The translations under genes were made by a program, and so were the position numbers. Positions 36,204 to 48,800 of a DNA stretch of 64,000 nucleotides are shown in pieces. This stretch comes from Dicaeum eximium. Its lineage: Eukaryota; Chordata; Aves; Passeriformes; Dicaeidae. The notes under the pieces were generated by a model. That model was not told where the DNA came from and ran no database searches. It worked only from the letters and a program-made list of their open reading frames with translations. The stretch lies in contig VWZP01009170.1 of assembly GCA_013396995.1 (NCBI GenBank), forward strand, positions 765,686 through 829,685, given 5' to 3'. Positions within the stretch are counted from its first letter, which is position 1. Each line of letters opens with the position of its first letter.

Positions 36204-39200
36204 TTCTTGGTCATCTTTTCATACCTCTGTTAGAAGCAGGATCTCAGGCCTGGTGGGTCTTTGCTGTGTAAGGGTACTGCAGTTCTCATGGTCTTTCCTT
36301 ACAGAACACCATCTGCCATGTAGGAAAGGTTAGTTAGGAAAACAAACCAGCAAATGGCAGAAAACAAAGTCTGTTAGAAAAATCTTTTGGTGGTGTGTGG
36401 GGAGAAGGCAGTAGATCAGTCATGTACCCATCGTGTCCGGCTGTTGCCTTGTCCTCTCTGCAGAACAAGGCAGAGTTTCAACAAGAAGACAAAGAAATGC
36501 TGGAAGGGAGATTAGGGCAGGGCCTCTGAGTTTGTGCTCTTACTGAGGGTTGAAAGGAATTACAGAGTCTTGTTTCTTATCCCATGCTGTGCCTCAAAAG
36601 GCAGAGCTGGGAACATCTGGAGAGGAGTGGGAGACCTCAGTGCTTGGTTTGACTTAGGGACTTGCATCCCTGCTCTCTGTGCCCTGTGCCAGTGTCAGCG
36701 CTTTCCCTGGGGTTGGGGCTCCTCTGCTCCATTCCCAGGCTGGTGTATGGAAAGGGGAGGAACAAGTGCTTCTCCTGAGGGCAGGATCTTTCAGATCTTG
36801 TTTTGCTGCCTCTGTACGAAGTGGCAGCCTGTCTTTTTTAGCTGAGATTAGCGGGCTCGAGCTTGTCAGCAGGAGCACTCATTTCCTGGAAGCAGGATGT
36901 GGAAAAGGCAGTTGCAGGGGACAGGTTAAAACACAATCCAGTAAGAAGTTGTATGTACAAGGCAACATGGACTTTAAACTCTCCAGCAGCCTCCATATTA
37001 CTGTCAAACAAGCCTTGCTGAAAAGTACAAACTATGCATGCTGGATCATCCTTTGGGAACAAATGGCACATGGAGCCTCATTTTTACTTCAGTTGGTTGC
37101 TTCATTATACTGACCCTCCATCTTTGGAGGACCTGAATTTGTAGAGACAGAATAGGTATCGATTTCCTTTCCTCTCTTCTTGAAAGAATAGGCTTTTGGA
37201 TATTTTTATTTTTCAGTTTCTGAGGCTGTAAATCAAAGAAGTGTTGTACGGAACTGGGAGCATGGAGGTCTTGAACTTCTATTTGTCCAGCCATTGGAGT
37301 ATTGGAGCAGTATGATTATGAAAAATCCTCTCAAACGCCATCAAAATTTGCAAAGTTTTGCAAAATTTTTGGGGGTCACAGTAAGTTAGAATTTTTAAAG
37401 AAGCTGTGTAGAATCCATGCTTGCTTGTACAGGCACAGGGTAGTGAAACCTGGCCCTTACATTGCAGAAATGTGTGTCTGAACAGTGAACATGGGGAGAG
37501 GGCAAAGGAGGAGGCTGCAGAGTTTACTTGGGTCCTCACCATTCTGAATTAAGGGAACAAACCCTCTGTTCTGGGCCACTGTGACCTAGAGGCAGCACCC
37601 AGTGGTCCAGCAGCAGTTGGCAAGGATGAAAATGTCATCTGCTTTGTCCCTGGATGCTGTCACAGGGGTCTCTCTTCCTGGTGCAGGTAATATGGTTGCA
37701 CTTAGAAGGCTGTGATTCTTTTAATTGTAAGCAATAGTTTGAGGGTTTTTTGGTTTTTTTTTTTTGTTTTGTTTTTCCCACAGTCTGTTAGGACCATGGA
37801 GTTGTTTAGACTTCCAGTTAGCAGCAGAAGCAGCAGCGACACTCAGTCTGACACAGGCAATTAAGTATTATATTTTCAGGATTGGAAAGGCAAGGCTGCT
37901 TTAGAAAGAAAAATCAGAGGAGAATTATGATTGCCCATGAAGCCTAGATAACACTTGTAATATTTGAGATATATATACTTGGACAATGACTTGCATTGCA
38001 ATGATTTAGGAATTGATTTGTAGAGGTGGGTCGTAATACTTCATGGTTTTAATTACAACTGATAGCACTGAAGCCAACAGCAAAAAATAGTGTGATGGAA
38101 AACCAGCTAATTAGGGTCTTAAACACAAACCCAGCCCTCTCTAGAGGCAATGTTGTTAACAATTTTTCCGTTGTTGCAGAGCGTGGGTTCAGTTTTAGTC
38201 CATAATAAAAGATGCTGAAATAGATTTCCTAGAATTGTCTGTGTGAATAATCATCCTCAGTGGCTGTGAAAGTATGGGGGAATATCTGTTTATACAAGTT
38301 ACACATTCTCTGGCAATCAGCGTTTACTCCTTTTAATTAGAATTTAAGATTGACTGGCATATTTTCCATATCGTATGTTGGAGTGTAGAAAACTCTTAAC
38401 TATTTATGTGTTGCACTCTTAATTTCTGTCAGATTTCTGAACTTCACTTTGGATAATCCTGAGGTATCCTCAAAAAAGTTCCACTGATTGTGATGGGACT
38501 TGGCTGATAACTCATATAAAAACTCTTAAATAATGAGTCACTGAAGTTAATTGATTCTTTTAAGTACCCAAGTTGGATTCCACTATTTTATTTTATGTGT
38601 GTACATTATATTAATAAGAAGAAAATCTTTCTTAAATAATACTGTAAATAGTTCTAAATAGTAGGCTTTTGACCACTGGTACAGGCAAAACTTCTGGAAT
38701 ATATTCTTCAGTACAATTCATTACCCCAGGTGTAGAAGAAGGGAGGAGTACCTGCCTTTGAACAAGAAGTTTTTTCTCTCCTTGTCAAAGGAGAAAGCAA
38801 AGATACAAATGAAAAATAACAAAACAAACCAACCAATATATGCAGTGGCATTTCCTAGGAAGGCTGCCATGGCTGCTAAGATCAAGATGCTTGTAAATTC
38901 TTAAAAATTATATAACTTTTGGAATTGACTGGGAGAATATTAGCATAGGATTGTTTTTTGATTAAGCAGCCCAAAGAAATGCACCTTCACTGTATCTCTA
39001 CCTAAATAAAGAAACCCACTAAAACCACCAAACCCCCTATTTTGACCCACAGTGTTTTTTCTTTCTGGAAAACTGGGCCTAGCCTGAGCATCTCTTCCTT
39101 AGGCTGACTATTCAGCCAGCAGGTTTTCCACTGACAAGGATGAGGCTGTTGTGGTAGTATTAAGTGAAATGGTCCTTGACCTTCTAAGCCTCTCCTGGTT

Positions 39201-42200
39201 TAGAAATTCATAGCCTTTAAAGTCATGCTTTTGGAGAGTCAGTGTATCAGCCAGGAATTCACCCAGCTAATGCTTTCTGTTGTCTGCAGTTTTATGCATA
39301 AAGCACTGTGATTAGTTAATGCTTTGCTATTTCTTCCCAGTTATTTAATCTTTGATTTTGCCAGATGCAAGTGGCATCTTTTTGATTTGTTAAACAGGCA
39401 GTGATGGTGTGCTTCAAGTACTGCAAAGGTTTTTCTTTTTTTAAATGATATAAAACAGGAACAACAACAAAAATAACTACTGTTGAACTTTTAAAGCTTT
39501 TTATTTTTTTCCAGCAGTCTTGGAACTCAGGTGAAATCAATTGTTCTGTAGATTTGACTAAACCTGGTGCATTTTGGTGCAGGTGTAGCTGAAGGTTGGG
39601 TGAACCTTTCACTGCTAACATTTTTATGCATGGCTTGTTTCCCCATTATGGCTCTTTGTGGCTCTGAGCATTGTTGGTGTTTCAGAGGCCAGGGTACTTG
39701 GAATTGGCACGTTTTGCTATGTAAAATTAATAAAATTAAGGCAAAAACAGGATAAGTGAGTTTGCCAGTATTTTTTCTTTTTAGTTTTGAGATGCTCTGA
39801 TCACCTTTTCCACATCCTGATGGGCAGCACACAAACCGTATCGAGGCAACAAGTACCATGAGAGGGTGGTGCTGTGGAAGAACTAAATTCCATAAAGGAA
39901 TGACTCAGGCCTGCAAAATCCTACAGAGATAAAACAAGCCAGGGGCTGTGTAAACATGACTTCTGTCCTGTCGTGGTTGGTCAGTGAGGGTTGACACTGC
40001 CGTGCTGTTCCCGATCTGTCTCATTTTTCTCACAAGTGGCATTTTGTGGGGAGTATCCCAACAATTTTATTTCTGGACAAATAAGGGGAAAATATCTTTA
40101 TTCTCCCCACTGTGGAGAAAATAGCCGCTTTTTGTCCACCCATATGAAATAAAACTACTTTGGTGAATTTGAACTGAGCCTCCTGAGCACTTCCTTTTCA
40201 AGACAGAGTGCTTCTCCCATAATCACAATTTGTAAGCTCCTCTTAGTAAGACCTGCTCATGTTTTACTTCAGAAGAGCTTCTGGGCCCTTGAGTATCCAA
40301 GCTTTGATCCACACACCAGCTCTGCTGTGGCATTTGGAGGTAGTTTAGAGTGGCTGAAGGGCCACATTCCTTCCTGGAGCTAAACTGTGCACATGCCATT
40401 TTCTGCAGGGTTTGATCTGCACTGTTAAGTGCTGTGCGTTTGCTTTACCTTCCTATTTAAAGAGCGTTAGATGGAATTATTTTTCAAATATAAGTACTCA
40501 GTCTGTGCTTTTCAGATGATGTATTACAGCGTTAAACTTCTGGTTTAAACATCGCTTAAAATCTTAACCGCGCGGAGTTACAGAGCCCAGCTTCACCCCG
40601 AGGAATTCCTGTAGTGCAGATGGCAGGACACTGGCAGGTTGATTTATGTAGTAAAACCTCCAATTCCATCGTTAATTCTGGTTTCCACTGTCTACTTCCG
40701 TGGCTAGAACCTAGAAGTTGCCATCGGCATTCCATCATGAAAATATGGGATAAAAATCAAGACAAATGGTCACAAGTAAAAAAAAAAACAACTTGGGGCT
40801 TTAATCGAAAAGTTAGTTTTCAGTTAATGGCAGGAGGAGGGTTGTTGCTTGATGTACTACAGTGGGAATGTAATTTCAATACAGGATTTTGCAGCTTTAT
40901 TTGTTGTTAATTGCATAAACAAGTAGAAGAAGGGATGGGGAGAGTAAAGTTAATTTAAGAAGAGATAACTCTTCCGAGACAAATCTTAAATCTTGCTGAA
41001 ACAGGAAGGTTAAAATACTACTCACTGAGCATTAAATTTAACTTTTCCAGTGTTTCTTTCCTGTAGGCTGATTAAATTGTCCAGTCTCAAGGGAAGTAAG
41101 GGTTTTTTCCACATTGTGGTAATGCTTGGTATTCAATATCCAGTTTAGGTTGTTTGTTTAATAATTCAATATTTGTTGTGAGTCTTGGTAGGTGAAACTT
41201 TTTGCTTATACATATCTGAATTGTTGTTGAAAAATGCCTTACTACCTGATCTTAAGAGTGTATATATATACATTTATGTCTTACATACTTCTTTTTCAGT
41301 AAATAGTATGATTTCACATCACATCTCTGTTTGCAGTTTCATAATTATATTGCCAACGTTTATAAGACTCCACAGGACAAATTTTAAATGATCAATATGG
41401 TGTCCAGTAAAATATTCTTAAGAGCTTTGATTTTGATTGAAAAAATTACCATAATGCATAGGAAAAGATAATAGCTATTCTTCAATCAGCTACTTCCTAG
41501 TCTCCTGTGACCTTTTAACTCCCAGGCTAGCAGATAAGGGTTTCCAGTTAGCAGCTGCATTCCCTCTCAAGGGAAAGCCCTGATAAATTAATTTGAATAG
41601 GTATTTTTTCTTGACTTACCCAGGGAGTGTTTTGAGGTGTCTTTATTGAAGGATGACCCTGAAAGACAGAAAATAAGGGAGGGCAGTATTTATTGGGGCA
41701 ATTAAAAAAAAGGGTTGCTTTCTCAAACATGCATGCTGCTTGAATGAAACCTGTGTTAGGCACTTATATCTCATAGCTGCTTGTTTACATATTTGCCTTC
41801 TTTCTGGTTTAAGTCCCTTTAATCTGGTTACTGGAAGCTGCACGTGCTGAAACCAAAAGGCAAAATGTCATCCTGCAGTGGAAAGCTGGAGAGCAAATGG
41901 GCAGAGGGCAGTTCAGGAGAGCAGTGAGGGGGTGTAGAAAAATAAACTCTGTGGGCAACAAAAACCTGGGGAGGTAGAAAGCAGCTGAGAGAGGAACCAA
42001 AGAAAGGAGAAGTACCCTTAGATGGTGTGGTTGTGAGAAAATGTCACGTGTACAGCCTTGGAAAGGGGAGAAATATAGGGATTAGATCAGGGGGGAGGGA
42101 AACCATGAGTGGGATATCAGAGACATGACAGCTGAGACAAGATGAAAGAAAACTGTGGAGACAACATCTTTGTCTCTGGTTGAAAATCTTGGACAAATAG

Positions 42201-44204
42201 TGCTTATTGCCCCTGATAACAATGCCTCATTTGGGCTCAAGATTATTTCTTTGCTCAGAAGGAGCAGCTCCCAAAGGGTTGCTTTCAATTAAATATTACA
42301 GGTTGTGGACTTTTTGGCAACTGTCTTTAAACATAACTGCAGTCATTTCCTTCTTGCAGGAAGGGTTGTAGAAGACAATCCCTTGCAGGAGTCTCAGGAC
42401 AGAAAGATGTCATGAGCCATGTGAAAGTACAGCTGATGACTTTATGTTCATACAAGCTGACTTTACCTTGTGTAAGTGGGGGCAGACCTGGTCGGGGTCG
42501 GTCTCTGATGCATTTCCACTTGTGACAGCGTCTGCTGAGTGCTGGAATCCTCCTGCTGTACCTGCTGTGTGCTTCTGCCAAGGACTCTGTGCAGTTCTGA
42601 CACTGGGTTTGTGTGTGTGTCACTGTGGGTGCAAGCCTGGGCTTCCCCACCGTGTTGTTTGACCGTATCGTACCACAGTGAGCACCTTGATCTGCTCCCA
42701 GACCACTGGGGCCTCTCAGGCTTCAAGATTCTGAAAATTGCTCCCAGCTGTCTCTTAATCCTCTGCTGCAGATTTCCAGCCCTGACTATGGATGGTGAGA
42801 GTGCTGTAGAGCCTGTAGGTCTAAAGCATACTGGATCCCTCACACAGTCAGTGGAAAGAAGGAATTTGCTCTGCAGGATGGGAAGTTCAGTGGCTACACC
42901 CAACTTGCTTTCTAGGAAGACTGATGGCTACCTGGGGAACCAAGGAGAGCAGCACATTATGGGAAATTATTATTTGTGAACATCCTGTGAAATCTAATCT
43001 TCCAAACACTGTCATTTACCAATTCCCAATTTGCTTTCTGCCCCTGTGGTTTCAGCAGCATCAGTTGCACTTGGCTGGTTTAGCAAACATTTTTTGTCAT
43101 TATGTATTTGCTATTACATTCTTCCAAGTGTAAATCATGGAAAGTGAAATCATTAAGCAGTTGAATAGTAATAAAAGTATCTCAACCCCATGTTCTGGAG
43201 ATACCTATACAGCCATTTATAGAAAGAATAAAATGAATGAAAGAAGTAAGGAATATCAGAAGAAAAATACGTGTTCCTGCAAGTTTTTAAAGCAGCTGTA
43301 CGTTTTAATAGTTTTCTTTTTCACCAAAAGAAATTAATATTTTTTCAGTTTGATGAATTTAATAAGTAGATAATACTACACAGAATTTATAGTTACAGCT
43401 TTTCTAACTGCAGCTGAGTAAATTCTCAAAGTATTTGTTGTGTTACGAAATGAAAGATGATAGTTTTTAAAAAAAATATTTCTTTGGGATGCAGCAAGTT
43501 TTCTTGTAGTTCCCAGACTTTAAGATATTCCATGAATAAACAAGGTCTTGCATCTTTTCTTGCAAAATTTGTTCCTTCTGGTGGGTTTTTAAAACAGTGT
43601 GTTCAAGTGGAACATGTCATCCTTTTTCACTGTACTTTTTAAACCAAATTCTTTCACATGTGAATTCAGTACCATTAATAAATGGTTGCAGTCCATTATT
43701 AAATAGATGATGTTAATAAAGCATTCTTAACGCATTTACCGAGCATCTTAATTAATATTGCCAAAACCTGTTTTTTATTAATATTACCAGTTTCCAATAT
43801 TACAGATTTTGCCATTTTATCAATTACCTTGAGCAGGAATGCACGATTCAGTTCCAGCTGGCCGGGTCTTTATCAGCCCTGCTCAAAGCTGCCAGCTGTC
43901 AGGGTCTGATCCCCCCCACGCTTGTACTTTGCCTTTACCTGTTGTGAAAGTTCCTGCATGGAATAATACTTTTACACCATGGCAACAGTATCAAAACATG
44001 ACTGCTCTTCCTGCACTCCTTTTCTTTTACTGGCTAGAAAAGCGGTTTGTGACTGGGAAGAGGGACAGACTTGGGAAAGCAGACAATTGAGCCTTTTCAG
44101 GGTTGTCTGGTTTTTTTACCCTTCACTGGATCTCAGGGCTCACTATAGGTCAAAAGTTCCAAGATAGAAATTATGCATAGATTAAAATTAACTAGTACAA
44201 CTAG
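36204..44204. other. Gene-free interval
   Basis: Contains a T-rich tract (37.74 kb) and GC-richer patches at 36.5-36.9 and 42.4-42.95 kb. At the latter, 146-codon frames are open on both strands over almost the same bases (42463-42903 on -, 42539-42979 on +); neither is recognised. A short run with three clustered CpG (TTAACCGCGCGG) is at 40.566 kb. Nothing else identified. Confidence 0.5.
37743..37777. repeat. T-rich low-complexity tract
   Basis: T runs broken by single or paired G (GGGTTTTTTGG, then long T, then GTTTTGTTTTT). Polymerase slippage-type sequence. Confidence 0.85.
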
Positions 44205-44308
44205 AATGCATAGAATCACAGAATATTCTGAGTTGGAAGGGACCCACAAGGACCACCAAGTCCAGCTGCTGGCCCTGCACAGCACAGCCCCAGGAATCAC
44301 ACAAACTC
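44205..44308 (-). mobile_element. CR1 LINE, 3' end of a CCACAAGGA-type subfamily
   Basis: AGAATCACAGAATATTCTGA, GTTGGAAGGGACCCACAAGG, CCACCAAGTCCAGCTGCTGG and CCCTGCACAGCACAGCCCCA form the antisense 3' end of a CR1 subfamily common in birds and distinct from the CCATGGGCAGG type seen elsewhere in the window. The similarity stops about 100 bp in, so the copy is strongly 5'-truncated. Confidence 0.9.
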
Positions 44309-44508
44309 CCCCTAAATAAATAAGCAAACCACCCGAATAACCCAAATTTGACATAAAGATACAGCGAACATTTTTCTCCTCAATAACAGCCCTACAGTTA
44401 TGTCTTGTAGAGGGTTACATTGAGCCCACTGTGGGACATCTGTCTGTAGAAAGGTGGGTCAGAGACTTTGCTCTAACGATAGATGCTGTGTCTAAAAGCA
44501 CGAGCCTT

Positions 44509-44543
44509 GGGCTGGGCTGGGCTGGGCTGGGCTGGGCTGGGCT
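44509..44543 (+). repeat. GGGCT pentamer array, G-quadruplex-prone
   Basis: Seven GGG runs, each separated by CT, on the + strand. Four GGG runs with 2-nt spacers satisfy the usual G-quadruplex rule, so this array could fold in DNA or, if the + strand is transcribed, in the intronic RNA. It lies 0.2 kb beyond a CR1 copy. Confidence 0.95.
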
Positions 44544-45693
44544 GCTCCTGGTGAGGTGCTGGGGACAGAGCCGTGGAATTTGGCTGACAGCATGAAAAAC
44601 TGGCTGGAGGGGAGAGGTCAAAGCATCAGGGCCTTCTAGTACTTTCCAACAGTAACTGCAAGAGGTATTAATTTAATCTGTCAAAACAGACTAAAGATGT
44701 ACTTAGGCGCTGAAGATTATTCATTAAAATTACGAAAAGGCTGAAGTTACAGTGATGGATGTTTTGGAGGATGCAAGAGGGGACTTAGTTCTATTTAAAT
44801 ATGAATTCACTGTGGAGCTGTCGTAACATCCCTTACCATAAAAAGTGGAATTGCTGAGCTGCAAGATTTGTTTTCTGAAACTATGCTTAGGACTTATCCA
44901 GTCTTCTGCTTCAATGATATTTCTCATATTAGGGAATTTAATCTTTTTAAGCCTGGCTGTTTAGTCAGTGGTGACCCCTGTGGCAGCTGTGGCATGAGAG
45001 CTTTCCATGCAGCTCTGAGCTTTGGCTGGACCCTGTGGGAGCTTTTTAGATTACATGAAAGGAACTCAGACCTCCAAAAGGACATCCTCTAGAATGCATT
45101 TCCTCTAGAAAATGCAGGTTAAGTGCATTTATTCTTCTCAAGGATACTTTAGGCCCACCAGTAAGTGAATTTATCTTTATGAAAAGCTGTTTTGTGCACC
45201 AGACATTATACACTTCAAATCTCAGCTCCAAAGAAATGGCAGCGATAGAGCAGATGTTAATATCCTGTAAATTAACGTGGACTGTTTCAATTCCAGTTCA
45301 GCTGCTTCTTCTTAATTTTAAAGAACTACCTTAGATGCCTCAAGCAAACAAAATTTTATTCTTTTAAAGAGTAATTTTTAACTAGTAATGGTGGAACACA
45401 TAATGGAATTGCCTTTTTAGCAGTTGTCTGATCCTGCCATGTGAGATGCAGTTCATGTGGAGTCTTTGTCAAGGTGGGGGTATCCCCCACTAACACGTGC
45501 AGCTGATTTTTGTGCTGCTTCTTGTAGGATCTGTTGCAGCCTTTATAGCCATAGCTCTTTTAAAAAGCTTCATAAAGGTGTACAAAAAATGCATAATGTG
45601 AATTTAAAATACAGCTACATTGGTGTATCTTCTGGGGGAAAAAACAGTGACAGAGTTTTTGCAAATCTTACTTTATGGTCTTGCCTTTGTGTG

Positions 45694-45830
45694 CTTTCTT
45701 GTGGTTGTTTTTTGGCTGTATTTTTTTGTTTGTTTTTGTGTGTTTCAGGGGTTTTTTTGCTTGCTTGTTTGTTTCTTTGTTTAGTTTTTTTTTACTTTTT
45801 TTTTGTTTGCTTTTTATTTCTCCTCTGTTC
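45694..45830. repeat. Long T/G-rich low-complexity tract
   Basis: About 130 bp dominated by T runs broken by G, C or A (TTTGTTTGTTTTTGTG and TTGCTTGCTTGTTTGTTTC units). A 134-codon open frame over it translates into Phe/Leu/Cys-rich low-complexity residues and is not a gene. Confidence 0.9.
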
Positions 45831-48800
45831 CTCTCTTCTTCCTCTGTTTTCTAACTGCTGATCTTGCAGAGGAAAACCAGATTTTTTCATGAATGGGGCA
45901 GAAAATAGCCAACTAGTAAGGAGTTACTGCTAGTAGATCCATGCTTCTGGAATATTGAAGTTCTTTACCCGTTTTAGTCACTGCAGGTTTAATGAGTGCT
46001 TCAAAAGTCAGAACCTTCAGGAATTTCAAGGTATTTCTCTGCAGCTTTCCCCAGGAAAAACTTGGGAGAGAGTTTGTGAAATACCCTGTCAGTTGATTGG
46101 GATAAAACAATTGGGAGTACATAAGGATATGCAGACATCTTATCTAAGTTTAGAGCTTGTTTTGAACTTTGATTGAGATTTATTGTTCTTTTAGATATGC
46201 TTGATCCCATTACAGCCTTTAAAACGTTCCAAGGCCAGGCATTTTTGAACAAAAGTGGTGAATAAGTGACTTGCATTTAACATAAGCATGAGGCTTCTCC
46301 ACCCTAGGAGTTCCTATCTCACCCTTGATGAAAGAGCCCCTCCAGGAGAGCCCAGACAAAGCTTGGTGTGTGTTTGCTCAGAGATACTGCTGCTTTCTGC
46401 AGCTCTTCACAAACTGAGGGACCTTTTAAAGACTTCATGGCTGCAGACATCCTGGCACAGAAGGGAAAAGCACGTGTGCTGTCTTGCAGCAAAGTGGCCT
46501 TTTTATAAGAGACATGACATATTGCCCTAGGAACATGCATGATTTGCCTCTTGGTAGGGTCTACATAGTTCACCTTTCTGTGTTTCTGAGCATATTCCAG
46601 GATGCTTATGAATACTTCTGTGGTATTCTCTCTACCCTCTGGCTCCCCTCAGTTTCCATTAGTAAAAGATCATGCACATAATTAGTTAAAAACTTGCCTT
46701 GTATTTAACAAGCTTCCTTTTTGGAAGAGGATTGCATTTTTTGTGGTGAGACCAAAAAATCTCTTTTCTGCGGCGCACATGACAAAATGCAAGGCTGGCT
46801 GATTGGTGAATTCAGCAAAAATAAAATAACTTGTTCCAGTATTTTAGGCTTTTAAATGCCACTATCTGTCTTGCTAGCACCAATCTGTGATTTATGGCAG
46901 CTCTGCTTGCGCAGGGATTGCAATGTCTTCTAGTAAAAGTCACCAGCCTGCTCCTACCCCTTCCTTGCACAGATCAGATGGCTGTGCAGTATTAGTAGAA
47001 TGTAAACTAGCAGTTTAAATGAGATTACTGGGATTAGTCATCTGGATGGAGAAGATTTAAAGTGGCCTTGATTGAGGTCCTTAGAATTGCGAAGTAGACA
47101 GCAAAGCCATTATGGACAAAGAGGGGAAATGAGAAATGGGAAATAGGTACAATGTAAGAATGGATTTGGTTTATGTTTTGGGTATTTCAGAAGAAATAAA
47201 GGCATTATATTGCCTTTCACTGCTCTGATCAGCATGGAGGTTTTCTTGTGGCAAGAGGTAAGAGAGACATAACATGAAATAATTTCTTTTTAAATGTGGA
47301 GTTTCATAACAGTAAGAAATAGTTTTGCTGTGGAAATCAAGTGAAGGAAACGTACTTTCTCTCTAAACCTACCTGTATAGCACCATGTGTGTCCAAAAGA
47401 CTTGCTTAAGACACCTTTCATCTCACTATTTTTATGTTACAGCAGAGACTTTTATATAGGGCCAAAAGACTGAGTAGGAAATACAGATTAAGACTCAGTG
47501 GATCTACACACATCCAGTGTAATCAAGGTGTTGTAATATTAAAGTAATAAACTCTCCCCACAACTTCACATCTTGGAAGTAGTCTGTACTGAGATTTATT
47601 CCTGGCTTGTAGCTTGCTGTTTCCACCTCCTCAGTCTGATAGCTGTTGTCTAAGGAATATTGGAATTTGTCTTTATTTTTGGTCATTTCCTCTCCCTCGT
47701 GTGCAGTGTCGAAGTGTTGTCACTCAGTTCTCTTCTGCTACCGTGTGTAGCTTTTCTCCTTTGTTCTAGTGTAAGATTTAAGGGTTTTTTTTGGTTGTAA
47801 TTTTCAGTAATTAAACTGATTAGAATTAAACTGGTGGGGAAACTGCATTTGATTACACAGGCAATACAGAGGAGGTAAAACTCATCTAACTAGGTTCCTT
47901 TCCAGCCTTTAGGCTTTTAATAGCTAAGTTAATTTCCTAGAGGAGTATGGGCTGATTGAAAGAAAAACTATAATCATTAATTGCAGTAGATTTAATTTGT
48001 TTTAAATATAAAGAAAAGACTGCCTGAGACTTTGGGGGAAGAAAAGAACCATGCTCCAGTGCAGTCCCTTATTCCAGCCAGATCACTGTGGATTTTGCTG
48101 CCTCTAACATACTCTGGTAACATTTTGGGACTGTTGGTGGGTTTTATACATATTGGTAGGAATGATATAAACATGAGATAAATTAACAGAACATCTTTTC
48201 CTGATGATGACCATAAACTCATGCTGGGTGTTTAGTCCAGTGGGATTTGGGCTGCAGTCTCCCTGCCTGATGCTTTGGGGACAGCAGATCCTCTCTAGCT
48301 CCATCGAGCCATCTCTTTGCTGATGTGCATATAGAATGTGTGATGGATGTGGCTGCTTTTCAAGAGAAAACATAATTTTCCATATTCACTAAAGTTTGGG
48401 GGGTTTTATTGTCATATAATTTATTTCTCCCTGATGGTTAGAGCCTGTGACTGGTGTTCTGGGGCCTCTCTCTATTAATTGCCACTAGAAAAGTAACTTT
48501 ATAGAGAGCTATAAAAGATGATTCATCATTTTCTTTTCTGAACAGCTATAAAAACATACTTTACCTGCCTCACAGATGTGCTTATATACAGCATAAGAAG
48601 CCTGTGATATCCTTTGACATTACTGGTCTCTGTATTCATATAAACCACGTTTGTACTTTGCCTAATTTTGCCTTTGTTTTCTTTGTACATTTTTCAGAAC
48701 TACTCGGCTGCCTCGTAAATCACTCTAGCAGTATTAGAATAGTGAAATGAAGTGTTTGCTCTGCACAGATTAGATTATAGCATCCTTGTTTGTATTTCCT

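Noticed and set aside
39473..39535. TTTTTTTCCAG followed 16 nt later by AG/GTGAAA
   Set aside because: The putative exon would be 16 nt with a weak donor and no meaningful codons.
45457..45861. 134-codon frame with a hydrophobic, membrane-like C-terminus
   Set aside because: The hydrophobic part is the translation of the T/G low-complexity tract.
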